Below are positions 21,326 to 30,548 of a stretch of DNA of 64,000 bases, in pieces; position 1 is the stretch's first letter, and every line of letters begins with the position of its first letter. The position numbers were made by a program, and so were the translations under genes. The stretch covers positions 1,907,501 through 1,971,500 of the forward strand of contig NZ_CP086380.1 of the NCBI RefSeq assembly GCF_020889625.1. Direction: 5' to 3'. The notes under the pieces are model-generated. The model was not told where the DNA came from, ran no database searches, and worked only from the letters and a program-made list of their open reading frames with translations. The DNA is from Deinococcus radiophilus. Its GTDB lineage: Bacteria > Deinococcota > Deinococci > Deinococcales > Deinococcaceae.

Positions 21326-22903
21326 TCAATCTTTGGGCGCGTCGATCACCTTGGTGCTTTTGCGCTTGGTGCTGCCGGAGGGGACCGTTTTCTGGACCGT
21401 CTGGGCGGCGTGGGCGGCTTCAGCCTCCACCTGTTTGTTCACGATGAACTGCTGCAATACCCCGATCGCCGTGGAAATAATCAGATAGATGCTGACCCCG
21501 GCAGGGAAAATCAGCGCAAAGTACACGAAGAACAGGTAAATAATGGCCTGCTGGCGGAACATTTCCGGGGTCTTGCGGGTGCTCATCCACAACTGCGCCA
21601 TGTTGGTGACGAGGTACAGCACCGGCAGGATCCACAGTGGGTCGGGAATCGCCAGGTCCGGCATCCACAAGAAGCCCGAATCGAACTCGAAGTTGCGAAT
21701 GGTGGACCACAGTGCGATCAAGACCGGCATAGGCAGGAACATGGAAAAGCAGCCTGCCGGATTGAAGTTGTTTTCCTTGTAGAGCGCGGCCATTTCCATC
21801 TGCATCTGCATCTGGCTTTCGCGGTCCTTCTGGTCTTTGTAGCGGTCCTGAATCTCCTTCATTTTGGGCTGCAGGATCTGCATCTTGGCGGCGGTGCGGG
21901 CCTGTGACTGCATCAGTGGCCACATCACCAAGCGCACCAGCACGGCAATCAAGAGGATCACGATGCCCCAGTCACCCACCAGGCGGTGCAGGAATTCCAT
22001 GATGCTGACCAGCCCTAAGCTGATATGTCCGAACCAGTTGGGGTCGAACACGCCAGGCATCTGGGCAAAGCCCGTCTGGGTCAGGTGAATCAGCTCGTTG
22101 CGGCCACCGTACACATCCACCGAGCTGTTGCCGCTCAGGCCCAGGGCCAGTTGGGCATTGCTGCCGCCGGTCATGTTCACGTCAATCTGGGTGTCGCCTG
22201 CCGGACGCAACAAAAGAGCTGGTGACATCTGATTGGGTGGCACGTGCTGCATGGCAGCGTAGCGAATGTTCTCCACGCTGGTGACTCCGGCTCCCTGCAC
22301 GGTGGCGGACTCGCCTACAGTCGGCAAGGCACGCACACGTGGGTTGCCCTCGTTGGCCAGACCCGGCAGCACCATTTGATACTCACCGACATCGCCGCCC
22401 ACCTCGGTCTGCACATTGATCAGGTAGTTGCGGGTATGGATAGTCACGGTCTTGGTGATTGGCACGCCGCCCTGCTCGTAACGGAAGACCGCCACCTGCT
22501 CGTTGGTTTCTTCGTTGTTGGTCAGCTGCGGCTCCTGCGCCTGCACCGGGGCGTCAGCGTCCAGACCCTCAGCCTGAATCGCCAGGGCGGGGCCGTTTAC
22601 CAGGTTGGTGATTCCGCGCTCGTTTTGCAGGGCCGTGAAGTCGAACGTGCCGTCCCGGTTTTCCTTGATGTAGGGTGACCCGGCATAGTTCTTGACGTAC
22701 CAACCGATAATTTCGCCCTTGTTGTTGAAGACGATATCGGCCAGATTGGTGCGGGAAATGCTCTCGCTGCCCTGCTGGCCGTCAAAGTCGGCCTGAATCC
22801 AGTCCTGAGTCAAGGTATGCCCGAATGGAGGAATGGGTCCGGTGCTTCCACAGCCTGTGAGCAGCAACGCGCCGCCCATCGCAAGGAGTAATTTTTTGGT
22901 CAT
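21326..22903 (-). CDS. yidC: Membrane protein insertase YidC
   Basis: Predicted YidC/Oxa1/Alb3 insertase that helps Sec-dependent and independent proteins enter the inner membrane. 525 aa, the long form with a periplasmic domain (about residues 40-290) and the conserved five-helix core at about 300-500, ending in a basic tail. The first segment ends in a lipobox-like LLLTGCGS, which would make it a lipoprotein-type signal as in the Gram-positive forms. Start at ATG 22903 with AAGGA 8 nt upstream. The usual rpmH-rnpA-yidD neighbours are absent. Confidence 0.93.
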   Translation of the reverse strand: MTKKLLLAMGGALLLTGCGSTGPIPPFGHTLTQDWIQADFDGQQGSESISRTNLADIVFNNKGEIIGWYVKNYAGSPYIKENRDGTFDFTALQNERGITNLVNGPALAIQAEGLDADAPVQAQEPQLTNNEETNEQVAVFRYEQGGVPITKTVTIHTRNYLINVQTEVGGDVGEYQMVLPGLANEGNPRVRALPTVGESATVQGAGVTSVENIRYAAMQHVPPNQMSPALLLRPAGDTQIDVNMTGGSNAQLALGLSGNSSVDVYGGRNELIHLTQTGFAQMPGVFDPNWFGHISLGLVSIMEFLHRLVGDWGIVILLIAVLVRLVMWPLMQSQARTAAKMQILQPKMKEIQDRYKDQKDRESQMQMQMEMAALYKENNFNPAGCFSMFLPMPVLIALWSTIRNFEFDSGFLWMPDLAIPDPLWILPVLYLVTNMAQLWMSTRKTPEMFRQQAIIYLFFVYFALIFPAGVSIYLIISTAIGVLQQFIVNKQVEAEAAHAAQTVQKTVPSGSTKRKSTKVIDAPKD

Positions 22904-23514
22904 CTTCAAATTCCTTCACTGGATTGGATTGGCCTGACCCTGGCTGATGCTCGGTCGGGTGGCCCTCTGCGTGATTGATCTCGTGATCTGGCATGGTGAC
23001 ACTGGCTCTTTGGCCAGCCTGATCTGGGGGACCGCTACCGCGCCCAATGTCTCATTACGGGGTTGTCCGCGTCTGTGTTCCCGACCGGCAACCTTCACAG
23101 CTGACACCAACGGCAGCCAAAAGGCCATTTCCGGCAAGACACTGCCGTACAGTCTAAAGCCCACAGGAGGCTATAGCGCTACGGCAGCTTAGCAATCCGC
23201 CCAGAGCACACGCCGGGGCAGATGACTGCATGCCAAGGAGCGGCAGTCCCAAAAGCGTCTGAGACACAGAACACTTCTGACGCGATCTGTGAATCTACAC
23301 CTTACATACGGCTGGCCACGAGACTTGCTCCAGGCCCCATACCATGTGATACACTGCCTGCTGTTCTCTTGCGCCTCTGAGGCCACTTGGAGGAGAGCGA
23401 GAAAGGCACGGGCGCCCGCCCGCGGCCCCGGCATACACCAGGGCAGCTTACGCCGCCACTGCCCCGGCGCAGGACCAGATTAGCCCTGCCAAATCAGCCA
23501 CAAGGAGTTGAACC
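22904..23514. other. 611-bp intergenic region with rpmF promoter
   Basis: No convincing gene on either strand; the longest frames lack family signals and ribosome-binding sites. It separates the divergent yidC and rpmF. An extended -10 box (TG-A-TACACT, 23347-23355) probably starts the rpmF transcript, leaving a GC-rich leader of about 150 nt that could fold. I found no RNase P, SRP or tmRNA signature. Confidence 0.5.
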
Positions 23515-23697
23515 ATGTCCAAAAAGCCTGTACCCAAGAAGAAAACCAGCAAGAGCAAGCGCGACATGCGCCGTAGCCACCATGCCCTGAGCGCCCCTGC
23601 CCTGAGCGAGTGCCCCCAGTGCTCCTCCAAGAAGCTGAGCCACCACGTGTGCCCCAGCTGCGGCTATTACAATGGCCGTCAGGTGCTGAGCGTCTAA
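23515..23697 (+). CDS. rpmF: 50S ribosomal protein L32
   Basis: 60-aa ribosomal protein with the Lys/Arg-rich N-terminus ([17 protein letters not shown]) and the zinc ribbon CPQC-x14[10 protein letters not shown], with all four cysteines kept. AAGGAG lies seven nt before the ATG. Terminated by a strong hairpin. It is usually next to plsX/fab genes; here it stands alone. Confidence 0.97.
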   Translation: MSKKPVPKKKTSKSKRDMRRSHHALSAPALSECPQCSSKKLSHHVCPSCGYYNGRQVLSV

Positions 23698-23716
23698 TTC
23701 ACGCCCCGTAAGCAAG

Positions 23717-23744
23717 ACTCCTCCCTCTGTGGAGGAGTTTTTTT
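23717..23744 (+). terminator. Intrinsic terminator of rpmF
   Basis: ACTCCTCC/GGAGGAGT 8-bp stem with a 6-nt loop, followed by seven T. Confidence 0.92.
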
Positions 23745-23845
23745 ATGTCTTTTGCGAGTGGCTGTGCATCTCCATTAGAGAAGACCCACTGCCTATGCCG
23801 CGCCGAAGCTGACAGAGGCTCACGCCACAACTTCCGGGTTCAGAT

Positions 23846-23920
23846 AATAAAAAACCCGCTCACTTGGAGCGGTTATGTTCGAAACTATAGCGCCGTATGC
23901 AGTATTCGTCAAGCTTATGC
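23846..23920 (-). repeat. 75-bp promoter-terminator repeat, copy B
   Basis: Same element as copy A, on the minus strand: TTGACG (complement of 23907-23912), 17-bp spacer, TATAGT (complement of 23884-23889), hairpin CCGCTC/GAGCGG, TTTTTTATT. It lies between convergent rpmF and ubiE. Differences from copies A and C avoid the -35, the -10 and the hairpin stem. Confidence 0.9.
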
Positions 23921-23949
23921 GGCCCACCTGGACAACAGCTGGTCCACGT

Positions 23950-24693
23950 TTAGCGCTTTTCAGCCACCCAGAGTCCGGCAATCCCGAAGGAGAGGGGGCG
24001 GTAGCGTGCGCTGAAACCCGCCTCACGCATCATCTGGAGCAGCTGGGCAGGCTTGGGAAAGGCCAGCACGCTTTCGGGCAGGTAGGTGTAGGCCCCGCCG
24101 TCTCCGCTTACCATGGCACCAATACGCGGCAGCATCTGCTGAAAGTACAGGCGGTAGGCATCCCCGAACAGGTTCTCGGCAGGCGGTGGGAATTCCAGGA
24201 TGACCAGCCTACCGCCGGGAGCCAGAACGCGGTGCATCTCGCGCAGACCCTGGCGGTAATCGCTGAAGTTGCGGAAGCCGAACGTGCAGGTCACAGCGTC
24301 AAAAGAAGCGTCCGGATAGGGAAGGTCTAGGGCGTCTCCCTCTTCCCAGGTCACGTCCAGGCCAGCCTTATCGCCCTTTTCACGGGCAATGGCCAGCATT
24401 TTAGGGACAAAGTCGCTGCCGGTCACGGTGGCATAAGGAGCGCGGCGGCGCAGCATCAGCGCAAAGTCGCCGGTGCCCGTGGCAATGTCCAGCACGCGGC
24501 GTGGAGCTTTGGCCAGGGCCTCACCCGCCGCCGTGTGCCGCCAGGTCTGATCCACGCCCAGGCTGAGCACCCGGTTCAGCAGGTCGTAGTGTGGGGCGAT
24601 AGACGCGAACATCTGTTGCACGTCCGCGCCTTTATCTTGGCCGTCGCCCACGGCAGGTTTGCGGGGAGGCTGGTTAGGGTTGGGGTCGGTCAT
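23950..24693 (-). CDS. menG: Demethylmenaquinone methyltransferase
   Basis: Predicted SAM-dependent UbiE/MenG methyltransferase for the last step of menaquinone synthesis. The SAM site LDIATGTGDFALML is near residues 65-78, and CTFGFRNFSDYRQGLREMHRVLAPGGRLVILEFP is the UbiE/MenG core, followed by YTYLPESV. 247 aa with a 20-residue Pro-rich N-terminal extension. Deinococci use menaquinone, so MenG is more likely than UbiE. TAACAT lies 9 nt before the ATG, one or two nt further than in the other leaderless genes. Confidence 0.93.
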   Translation of the reverse strand: MTDPNPNQPPRKPAVGDGQDKGADVQQMFASIAPHYDLLNRVLSLGVDQTWRHTAAGEALAKAPRRVLDIATGTGDFALMLRRRAPYATVTGSDFVPKMLAIAREKGDKAGLDVTWEEGDALDLPYPDASFDAVTCTFGFRNFSDYRQGLREMHRVLAPGGRLVILEFPPPAENLFGDAYRLYFQQMLPRIGAMVSGDGGAYTYLPESVLAFPKPAQLLQMMREAGFSARYRPLSFGIAGLWVAEKR

Positions 24694-24748
24694 GGCCCCG
24701 CCATGTTAGGGCACATCCAAATAAGCCTGCAGGGCAAGCGTCATCCGA

Positions 24749-25936
24749 TCAGCGAATCACGCCCAGTTCACGGCCTACCTCGGCGTAGGCAGCCAGCGCT
24801 TGATCCAGGTCCTCACGGGTATGCTCGGCGGTGATGATGTTGCGGATACGCGCCAGATCCTTCGGGACCGTCGGAAAGCCCAGACCCACGGCGAAAATCC
24901 CCCGGTCCAGCAGCATCCGGCTGGCCTCAAACGCGGCGGACGCCTCACCGAAAATGACCGGAGTGATCGGTGTTTCGCTGCCCAGGTGATCAAAGCCCAA
25001 CCGCTCGATTTCGGCCTTGAAGTAGTGGGTGTTGTCCCACAGCCGCTTCATAAAGCTGGGATCCTCCTGCACCAGATCAATCGCCGCCGAGAGTGCCCCC
25101 ACCACCGCTGGCGGCTGAGCGGTACTGAATAGGTAAGGCCGCGCCCGGTTGATCAGCAGTTCGCGCAGGTCGGCGTGGCCCGCTGCGTAGCCGCCCACCA
25201 CCCCCCACGCTTTGGACAGCGTGCCTACCTGAATCACGTCGTCCTCCTGATCGAAGCCGAAATGATGCACCGTGCCGCGCCCCGCTTCACCCAGCACGCC
25301 GGAACCGTGGGCATCGTCCACATAGGTCACGGCCCCGTAGCGGCGAGCCACCGCCACGATCCGGTCCAGTGGAGCAATGTCGCCGTCCATGCTGAATACG
25401 CCGTCAGTCACAACTAGCTTGAGGCCGTCCGTGTCGTTTTCCCTCAGCGCCCGTTCCAGGTCATCCATGTCGGCGTGTTTATAGATTTTCTTGGTCGCTT
25501 TGGTCAGCCGCAGGCCGTCAATGATGCTGGCGTGGTTCAGCTCGTCACTGATCACCACGTCGCCTTCCTTGAGTACGGTGCCCAGCACGCCCTGATTGGT
25601 GGTGAAGCCCGAATGCAGCACCAGTGCGCTGCCCGTGTGCTTGAAGCGGGCCAGCTGCTCCTCGAAATCCTCGTGGATCTGCATGGTTCCGGCGATGGTC
25701 CGCACCGCTCCGGCCCCCGCGCCCCAGTCACGCAGGTAGGCCGCCGCCCGCTCCTTGATGACCGGATGATCGGCAAAGCCCAGATAGTTGTTGGAGGCCA
25801 GGTTGATGACGTCCTGGCCCGCAATACGGCTGTGCGCCCGGTTGGGGCTTTCCAGTACACGGGGATGAATCAGCAGCCCGGAGTCACGCAGGCCCTGAAG
25901 TTCGCTCTGTAGGCGGTCAGTAAGGGAGATGGACAT
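24749..25936 (-). CDS. kbl: Glycine C-acetyltransferase (2-amino-3-ketobutyrate CoA ligase)
   Basis: PLP enzyme of the alpha-oxoamine synthase family, 395 aa, cleaving 2-amino-3-ketobutyrate to glycine and acetyl-CoA in threonine breakdown. The PLP-Lys is in GTLSKAWGVVGGYAAG, and YVDDAHGSGVLG and FSMDGDIAPL are conserved. A BioF or SPT role is less likely given the sequence, but no threonine dehydrogenase is adjacent. TAGAAT (complement of 25943-25948) lies six nt before the ATG and the spacer itself is GGAGGC, so -10 box and SD coincide. Confidence 0.9.
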   Translation of the reverse strand: MSISLTDRLQSELQGLRDSGLLIHPRVLESPNRAHSRIAGQDVINLASNNYLGFADHPVIKERAAAYLRDWGAGAGAVRTIAGTMQIHEDFEEQLARFKHTGSALVLHSGFTTNQGVLGTVLKEGDVVISDELNHASIIDGLRLTKATKKIYKHADMDDLERALRENDTDGLKLVVTDGVFSMDGDIAPLDRIVAVARRYGAVTYVDDAHGSGVLGEAGRGTVHHFGFDQEDDVIQVGTLSKAWGVVGGYAAGHADLRELLINRARPYLFSTAQPPAVVGALSAAIDLVQEDPSFMKRLWDNTHYFKAEIERLGFDHLGSETPITPVIFGEASAAFEASRMLLDRGIFAVGLGFPTVPKDLARIRNIITAEHTREDLDQALAAYAEVGRELGVIR

Positions 25937-26011
25937 GCCTCCATTCTAAGGAGCTGTCCAAGCAGGAGCACTCATTTGGCGCAGTGAGACGGTTAAGGTC
26001 TTTTTACCCGT

Positions 26012-26215
26012 TCAGGCGCTCAGTTCCAGGTCCAGTCCCAGAAAGCGCCACAGCGCCCGGCGGTGAATCCGCATTCCCCCGGGGGTTTCGGCGGCGCGCA
26101 GGCGACCATCACGAATCCAGCGGCGCACGGTGCGCTCGTGGGTGCAGGTAAAGTCAGCGACTTCGCTGACCTTGAGCAGTTTGGGCAGGGTTTTGTACTG
26201 GCGTTCCAGAGTCAT
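26012..26215 (-). CDS. Small excisionase/MerR-type helix-turn-helix protein
   Basis: 67 aa. The central part is a winged HTH of the excisionase (HTH_17) type: KVSEVADFTCTHERTVRRWIRDGRL followed by PGGMRIHRRALWRFLGL. Such small proteins act as recombination directionality factors or simple regulators; no integrase is in view, so a regulator is more likely. GGAGG is six nt before ATG 26215. The 299-bp gap upstream holds no convincing gene. Confidence 0.8.
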   Translation of the reverse strand: MTLERQYKTLPKLLKVSEVADFTCTHERTVRRWIRDGRLRAAETPGGMRIHRRALWRFLGLDLELSA

Positions 26216-26514
26216 AGCGGGCCTCCAAAGCAAAAGAGGCCACCATGCGGCAGCCCCTCCCGGTCAGATTCCAATTTGCGCTGAAAAGCAAGCTCCCTGG
26301 CTCCCCCACACGCCAGCGGCGGCAGGGCAAAGTCAGGGGCTGGGGCGTTCGCTTTCAACTTGGGCTGAGGCTAGCATGACCCCTGTCACGTTTGGGTCAG
26401 CGCACGCTGAAACTTTATTCAGAAATCTCAGAGAAATACATGACGCCCCAGCTAAGCCATTTGGCGTACGCAGGCCACATGACAACCAGCCCGACCAGAC
26501 GCCACCTTGAAGCC

Positions 26515-27396
26515 ATGATCACCCCCACCCTTCGTCCTATGCAAGCCGCCGACGCCTCAGCGGTAGCAGCCCTTCAGAACGCTGCCTGCCGTGGGCTGTG
26601 GCACATCACGCCAGCCGAGGTGCTGGCCCAGACGGGTCAGCGAAGGGTGGTCGAGCAAGCGGGCCACCTGGTGGGCGGCGCCCGGCTTTATCCTTTTGGC
26701 TTAGGTGCCGAAGATGCCCTGCGCCTGAGCCTCTGCGGCGACGCGGCCCACTTTTCAGCGCTGTACCTGCACCTCCTGGCAGCGGCAGACCTGAGCGGCT
26801 GCACCCGGGTACTGGGCGTGGTCCGTGAGGACTGGGCCGAGCAGGTCGGCTTCTTTCAGGCGGCAGGCTTTGCCAATGTCTGGCAAACCTACGGCGCAAG
26901 GCTGGACCTGACTGGCTTTGACTTTGCCCGCTTCGCACCGGAGTTGGAGCGGCTGTATCTGGAGGGGCACGAAATCCGCGAATGGCCTGCCGACGGCGAC
27001 GCGGCGCAGCTTTATGCACTGGACCAGCAGTTTCAAGCGGACGCTCCGGCTACGCCGGTCACACCTACCGCCCACCGCCCCCTGTCCGCTTTTGCCGAAG
27101 AACTGCGGCGGCAGCGCACCTGGGTGCTCTGGCGGGGAGATGAGCCACTGGCCTTCACCACCTTTCACGCGCCCTACGGCATTCCCGACAGCGCCGGGAC
27201 CGTCACCCGGCGAGGCGAGCGCGGACGGGGCCTCGCGGCGGCCCTCAAAGCCCATGCACTGGAAGAACTACGGCGCGAAGGGAATACGCAAACCAGTACC
27301 GGCGGCGCAGTCGCCAATCTGCCGATGCTGCGTGTCAACCTGCGGCTGGGCTACTGTCCGGAACCGATGTGGCTGACCTTCGAGCGCCCACTGTAA
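26515..27396 (+). CDS. GNAT family N-acetyltransferase, two-domain
   Basis: 293-aa protein with two GNAT-like halves. The second ends with the acetyl-CoA loop RRGERGRGLAAALKAHAL and the block GGAVANLPMLRVNLRLGYCPEPMWLTFERPL, as in mycothiol-synthase-like and other tandem GNATs. The first half (about residues 1-140) has a degenerate loop. Substrate unknown. The start is uncertain: I use ATG 26515; an ATG at 26479 is in frame. Confidence 0.78.
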   Translation: MITPTLRPMQAADASAVAALQNAACRGLWHITPAEVLAQTGQRRVVEQAGHLVGGARLYPFGLGAEDALRLSLCGDAAHFSALYLHLLAAADLSGCTRVLGVVREDWAEQVGFFQAAGFANVWQTYGARLDLTGFDFARFAPELERLYLEGHEIREWPADGDAAQLYALDQQFQADAPATPVTPTAHRPLSAFAEELRRQRTWVLWRGDEPLAFTTFHAPYGIPDSAGTVTRRGERGRGLAAALKAHALEELRREGNTQTSTGGAVANLPMLRVNLRLGYCPEPMWLTFERPL

Positions 27397-27405
27397 GGGT
27401 TGGCT

Positions 27406-29358
27406 TCAGTCCAGCCCATCCAGAAAACAGACTGCTGCGGCCAGCACCGCTTCGCGCGCTTCACGGTGGGGCGTGTGACCGCAGTGGGGCAGCACCAACG
27501 TCTGCACTGGCCCCTGCACGGCCTCAGCGGTGCGCCAGACCTGCGCCAGCGTGCCGAATTCGTCGTCGCGGCCCTGCATGACCAGCAGCGGAGCCTGGAT
27601 GCGGCCCAGTAGCGGTTCGATGGTCCAGTCCCGGTACTCCTCCGACAGCCAAGTGTCGGTCCAGGCACGGTACAACGCCTGAACCCGCTCAGGGGTGCCG
27701 TGATAGCGCCTCAGCCGCTCGGCGATATCGCCCGTCTGATAAGCCTGCGCCGCTGCCTCGACACCGCGCCGGGTCAGGTTCTCATTGAAGATATGACCGC
27801 TCTCAGTGACGGCTCCGGCCACCCGCTCAGGGCGCAGGGCCGCCGCCAGCAGCGCAATGCTAGCGCCATCGCTATGACCGAACAGCACGGCCCGCTCTAC
27901 TCCCGCCGCGTCCAGTAGGGCTGGGAGCACCTCATCCGCCTCACGGTTCAGGTAATCCGTGTCTCTGGCCCACACAAAGTCGTCTGAATGCCCGTAGCCG
28001 AAGCGGTCATAGATCAGCGCGTGCCGCCCCGACGCCTGCGCCAGTGTCTGCGGAAAGTCACGCCAGGTCGCCGCACTGCCCAGCGAATCATGGAGAAAGA
28101 CCAACGGCGCACGGTGATCAGCCGGGCCACCTGCCGGATGCCGCAACCAGCGCACGGCACAGAACCGATCCCCCAGCCCCAGCGCGGAGCCGACATTCAG
28201 CCGCTCTTCGCTGACTTGCAATTCGCCCTGCTGCATGCTGACGATCGCTTCACCCAGCCGGGCGATGCCTTCACGAATCTGATCCTCATCGTTAAAGGCA
28301 AAGCACAGCCGGATATAGTTCGGCGCTTGACCGTCCACCGCAAACAGATTGCCTGGCTTGAAGGTCACGCCGTAAGAGTGGGCGCGGGGTTCCAGCTGCT
28401 CGGCCACCATGTCAGGCGGCAGGCGCAACCACACGAAATATCCGCCGTCCGGCTCGCGAAACGAGCAATCGGCAAAGGCCGGAGCGCGCAGGCTCTCGAC
28501 CATGACGCGGGCGCGTGCCCCAAAGGTTTCCAGGATTTCGCCCAGATAGCGGTCCATCAGCCCCAGTTCCAGCACCGAGCTGACCATCGAAGCGCCGATG
28601 GGGTTGGTTCCACCCGCGCTCTGGAGGGTCGGGTTGGTCACCAGATATTCCAACATGTCACGCCGGGCGTGAATCCAGCCCACCCGCAGCCCCGGTGCCA
28701 GAATCTTGGAAAAGGTGCCCAGCGAGATGACCCGCCCACTGTCCACATACGACGAATACGAGGGCGGCGTCTCGCCACGGTAGGTCAGCAGGTGATACAC
28801 CTCGTCGGCCACGATATACAGGTCATATTTTTCAGCCAGGGCCACCAGCGCTTCGCGGCGTTCGCGGCTCTGGGTCAACCCGGTGGGGTTGTGGTGGGTG
28901 GGAATGGTGTAAATCAGCCGGGGGCGGTGCTGCCGGATCAGCGCTTCCAGGGCTGTCAGCTCCAGGCCTTCATCGTCCATCGGCGCGGAAATCACGTTCA
29001 GGCCGTGACTTTGCATGATGTCGGGCGACGCGAAATAGGTGGTGCTCTCGATGATGACGCTCTGCCCCGGCCCCGCCAACATGGTGCAGACCATGTCCAG
29101 CCCGCCGGAGATCCCCCCCGAGATCAGCAAATCCTGGGCATTCAGTTGCAGGTCATAGTGACGGTTCAGAAAAGCGGCCAGTTGCTCACGCAAGTGCGGA
29201 TCGCCCCACTCGTCGCCGTACTGCAGAAAATAGGCGTCGCCCTGCGCGAAGCGGTGCTGGGACGCCTGCTCAAAGACGGAATGGGGCAGCAAGGCATCGG
29301 CGGGATAGCCCAGGCCCAGGTTGATCATCTGGGTTTTGGGGAGGGTAGCGGAGGTCAT
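27406..29358 (-). CDS. Fusion of PLP aminotransferase and alpha/beta hydrolase
   Basis: 650-aa single frame. Residues 1 to about 373 are a class I/II aminotransferase of the 2-aminoadipate/MocR-related group, with HNPTG (Asn157), ADEVYH (Asp185), PLP-Lys218 in GTFSKILAPGLRVG, and a normal C-terminal block. Residues about 385-650 are a complete alpha/beta hydrolase: LHDSLGSAATW, nucleophile Ser496 in GHSDGAS, acid near Asp598/599, and His628 in PHCGHTPH. The join (about residues 373-385) contains Met375, which could be an old hydrolase start. AAGGA lies before the ATG, and a structured leader precedes it. Function unknown; an enzyme acting on an amino acid or its ester is inference. Confidence 0.87.
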   Translation of the reverse strand: MTSATLPKTQMINLGLGYPADALLPHSVFEQASQHRFAQGDAYFLQYGDEWGDPHLREQLAAFLNRHYDLQLNAQDLLISGGISGGLDMVCTMLAGPGQSVIIESTTYFASPDIMQSHGLNVISAPMDDEGLELTALEALIRQHRPRLIYTIPTHHNPTGLTQSRERREALVALAEKYDLYIVADEVYHLLTYRGETPPSYSSYVDSGRVISLGTFSKILAPGLRVGWIHARRDMLEYLVTNPTLQSAGGTNPIGASMVSSVLELGLMDRYLGEILETFGARARVMVESLRAPAFADCSFREPDGGYFVWLRLPPDMVAEQLEPRAHSYGVTFKPGNLFAVDGQAPNYIRLCFAFNDEDQIREGIARLGEAIVSMQQGELQVSEERLNVGSALGLGDRFCAVRWLRHPAGGPADHRAPLVFLHDSLGSAATWRDFPQTLAQASGRHALIYDRFGYGHSDDFVWARDTDYLNREADEVLPALLDAAGVERAVLFGHSDGASIALLAAALRPERVAGAVTESGHIFNENLTRRGVEAAAQAYQTGDIAERLRRYHGTPERVQALYRAWTDTWLSEEYRDWTIEPLLGRIQAPLLVMQGRDDEFGTLAQVWRTAEAVQGPVQTLVLPHCGHTPHREAREAVLAAAVCFLDGLD

Positions 29359-29395
29359 GGGGGAACGTCCTTTCTTTATGAATAAACCTGGAGAC

Positions 29396-29450
29396 AGTAG
29401 GCTCGACTCCCGGCAGCGTGCGCCGACTGGGAGTCGCGTTACTTCCTACT
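29396..29450 (-). promoter_or_regulatory. Structured leader hairpin upstream of the fusion gene
   Basis: In the minus-strand RNA three stacked helices form: outer AGTAGG/CCTACT (29396-29401 with 29445-29450), middle CGACTCCC/GGGAGTCG (29404-29411 with 29429-29436), and a small GGC/GCC tip. The stem ends about 38 nt before the start codon. I saw no T-box signature and no riboswitch motif I can name. Confidence 0.55.
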
Positions 29451-29675
29451 CTGACGCCTGATCCGGCCCGCTGACAACCCCCTGCGGAGGAAGAAGGCGG
29501 AAGGCGGAAAGCGAAAGAGCCCACTGGAGAGTCTGTGCCAACCCATACCCATCCAAAGTCGGCCCGCAGGCCCTCAGACCCGAGGACTCTTCAACCCCCA
29601 GACGGGCAGAACCCTACGCTTGCTCCCTTCTCCCTTTTGCGTTGCGCACGCAACCACGAAGGCGGTTTTTTGGTT

Positions 29676-29791
29676 GATACTCGCCTCCGCTCGCGGGAGC
29701 AACGGATACTCACCTCCGCTCGCGGGAGCAACGGATACTCACCTCCGCTCGCGGGAGCAACGGATACTCACCTCCGCTCGCGGGAGCGGGA
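29676..29791. repeat. Four tandem copies of a 29-bp unit
   Basis: Unit GATACTCACCTCCGCTCGCG plus GGAGCAACG, starting at 29676, 29705, 29734 and 29763. The first copy has one change (CTCG for CTCA) and the fourth ends early with an extra GGGAGC. Each unit contains a CTCC...GGAG half-palindrome. No spacers, so this is not a CRISPR array. It lies directly downstream of glnQ, and with the leader it fills the 437-bp gap upstream of the fusion gene. Confidence 0.93.
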
Positions 29792-29795
29792 GCAA

Positions 29796-30548
29796 CTAGT
29801 GATTCAGCACCCGGCTGAGGAAGTTCTGGGTCCGCTCCAGCCGGGGTGCCCCGAAGAACTCGGCGGGCGGCAGGTCTTCGAGCAACTGGCCCTGGTCCAT
29901 AAACACCACCCGGTCGGCCACTTCACGGGCAAAGCCCATCTCGTGCGTGACCACGATCATGGTCATGCCTTCGTTCGCCAAGCCGCGCATCACGTCCAGC
30001 ACCTCGCCCACCACTTCGGGATCTAACGCGGAGGTGGGTTCGTCGAACAGCATGACCTGCGGCTGCATGGCCAGCGCCCGCGCAATCGCCACGCGCTGCT
30101 GCTGCCCGCCTGAGAGCTGCGGCGGAAACTTGTGGGCTTGCTCAGCGATCCCCACCCGTTTCAACAGCGACATGGCCCGTTCCTGCGCCTGCGCTGGGCT
30201 CAGGCCGCGCAGTTTGACCGGGGCCAGCGTCACGTTGTCCAGCACGCTCATGTGCGGGAACAGATTGAACTGCTGAAACACCATGCCCACCTCACGGCGC
30301 ACCAGCGGCAGGTTGCGCGTCTCCGACAGACGGTGACCGTTGACCACGATGTCACCCTGCTGGAACTCCTCCAGGCGGTTGATGCAGCGGATCAGGGTGG
30401 ACTTGCCGGACCCCGACGGCCCCACGATCACCACTTTTTCGCCGCTCCCAACCTGCATCTTCACGTCCCGCAGCACGTGATGCTTGCCGAACCATTTGCC
30501 GAGGCCCTGAATGTCGATAATCGGTGCGTTACTCACCTGTGCCGTCAT
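29796..30548 (-). CDS. glnQ: Polar amino acid ABC transporter, ATP-binding protein
   Basis: 250-aa ATPase of the PAAT family (GlnQ/HisP-type). Walker [11 protein letters not shown]-loop [16 protein letters not shown], signature [17 protein letters not shown], Walker [14 protein letters not shown] and the H-loop VVTHEMGFA are intact. Start overlaps glnP by 4 nt (ATGA). With glnP and glnH it forms a glutamine/glutamate-type importer; the exact substrate cannot be read. Confidence 0.95.
   Translation of the reverse strand: MTAQVSNAPIIDIQGLGKWFGKHHVLRDVKMQVGSGEKVVIVGPSGSGKSTLIRCINRLEEFQQGDIVVNGHRLSETRNLPLVRREVGMVFQQFNLFPHMSVLDNVTLAPVKLRGLSPAQAQERAMSLLKRVGIAEQAHKFPPQLSGGQQQRVAIARALAMQPQVMLFDEPTSALDPEVVGEVLDVMRGLANEGMTMIVVTHEMGFAREVADRVVFMDQGQLLEDLPPAEFFGAPRLERTQNFLSRVLNH

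Noticed and set aside
22916..23164. Short minus-strand frame upstream of yidC, in the usual place of yidD or rnpA
   Set aside because: It lacks the Cys-rich YidD block and the RnpA RNxxKR motif; no ribosome-binding site.
26012..26215. Small HTH gene as part of a prophage or integrative element
   Set aside because: No integrase, attachment repeats or phage structural genes within several kb.
27988..29385. 465-codon plus-strand frame opposite the aminotransferase part of the fusion
   Set aside because: Opposite a gene with complete catalytic motifs; protein composition is atypical and no start signal is seen.
29396..29450. Leader hairpin as a T-box
   Set aside because: No antiterminator bulge sequence or stem I motif is visible, and no T run follows.
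29676..29791. Tandem repeat considered as a CRISPR array
   Set aside because: Units are directly adjacent with no unique spacers, and no cas gene is near.
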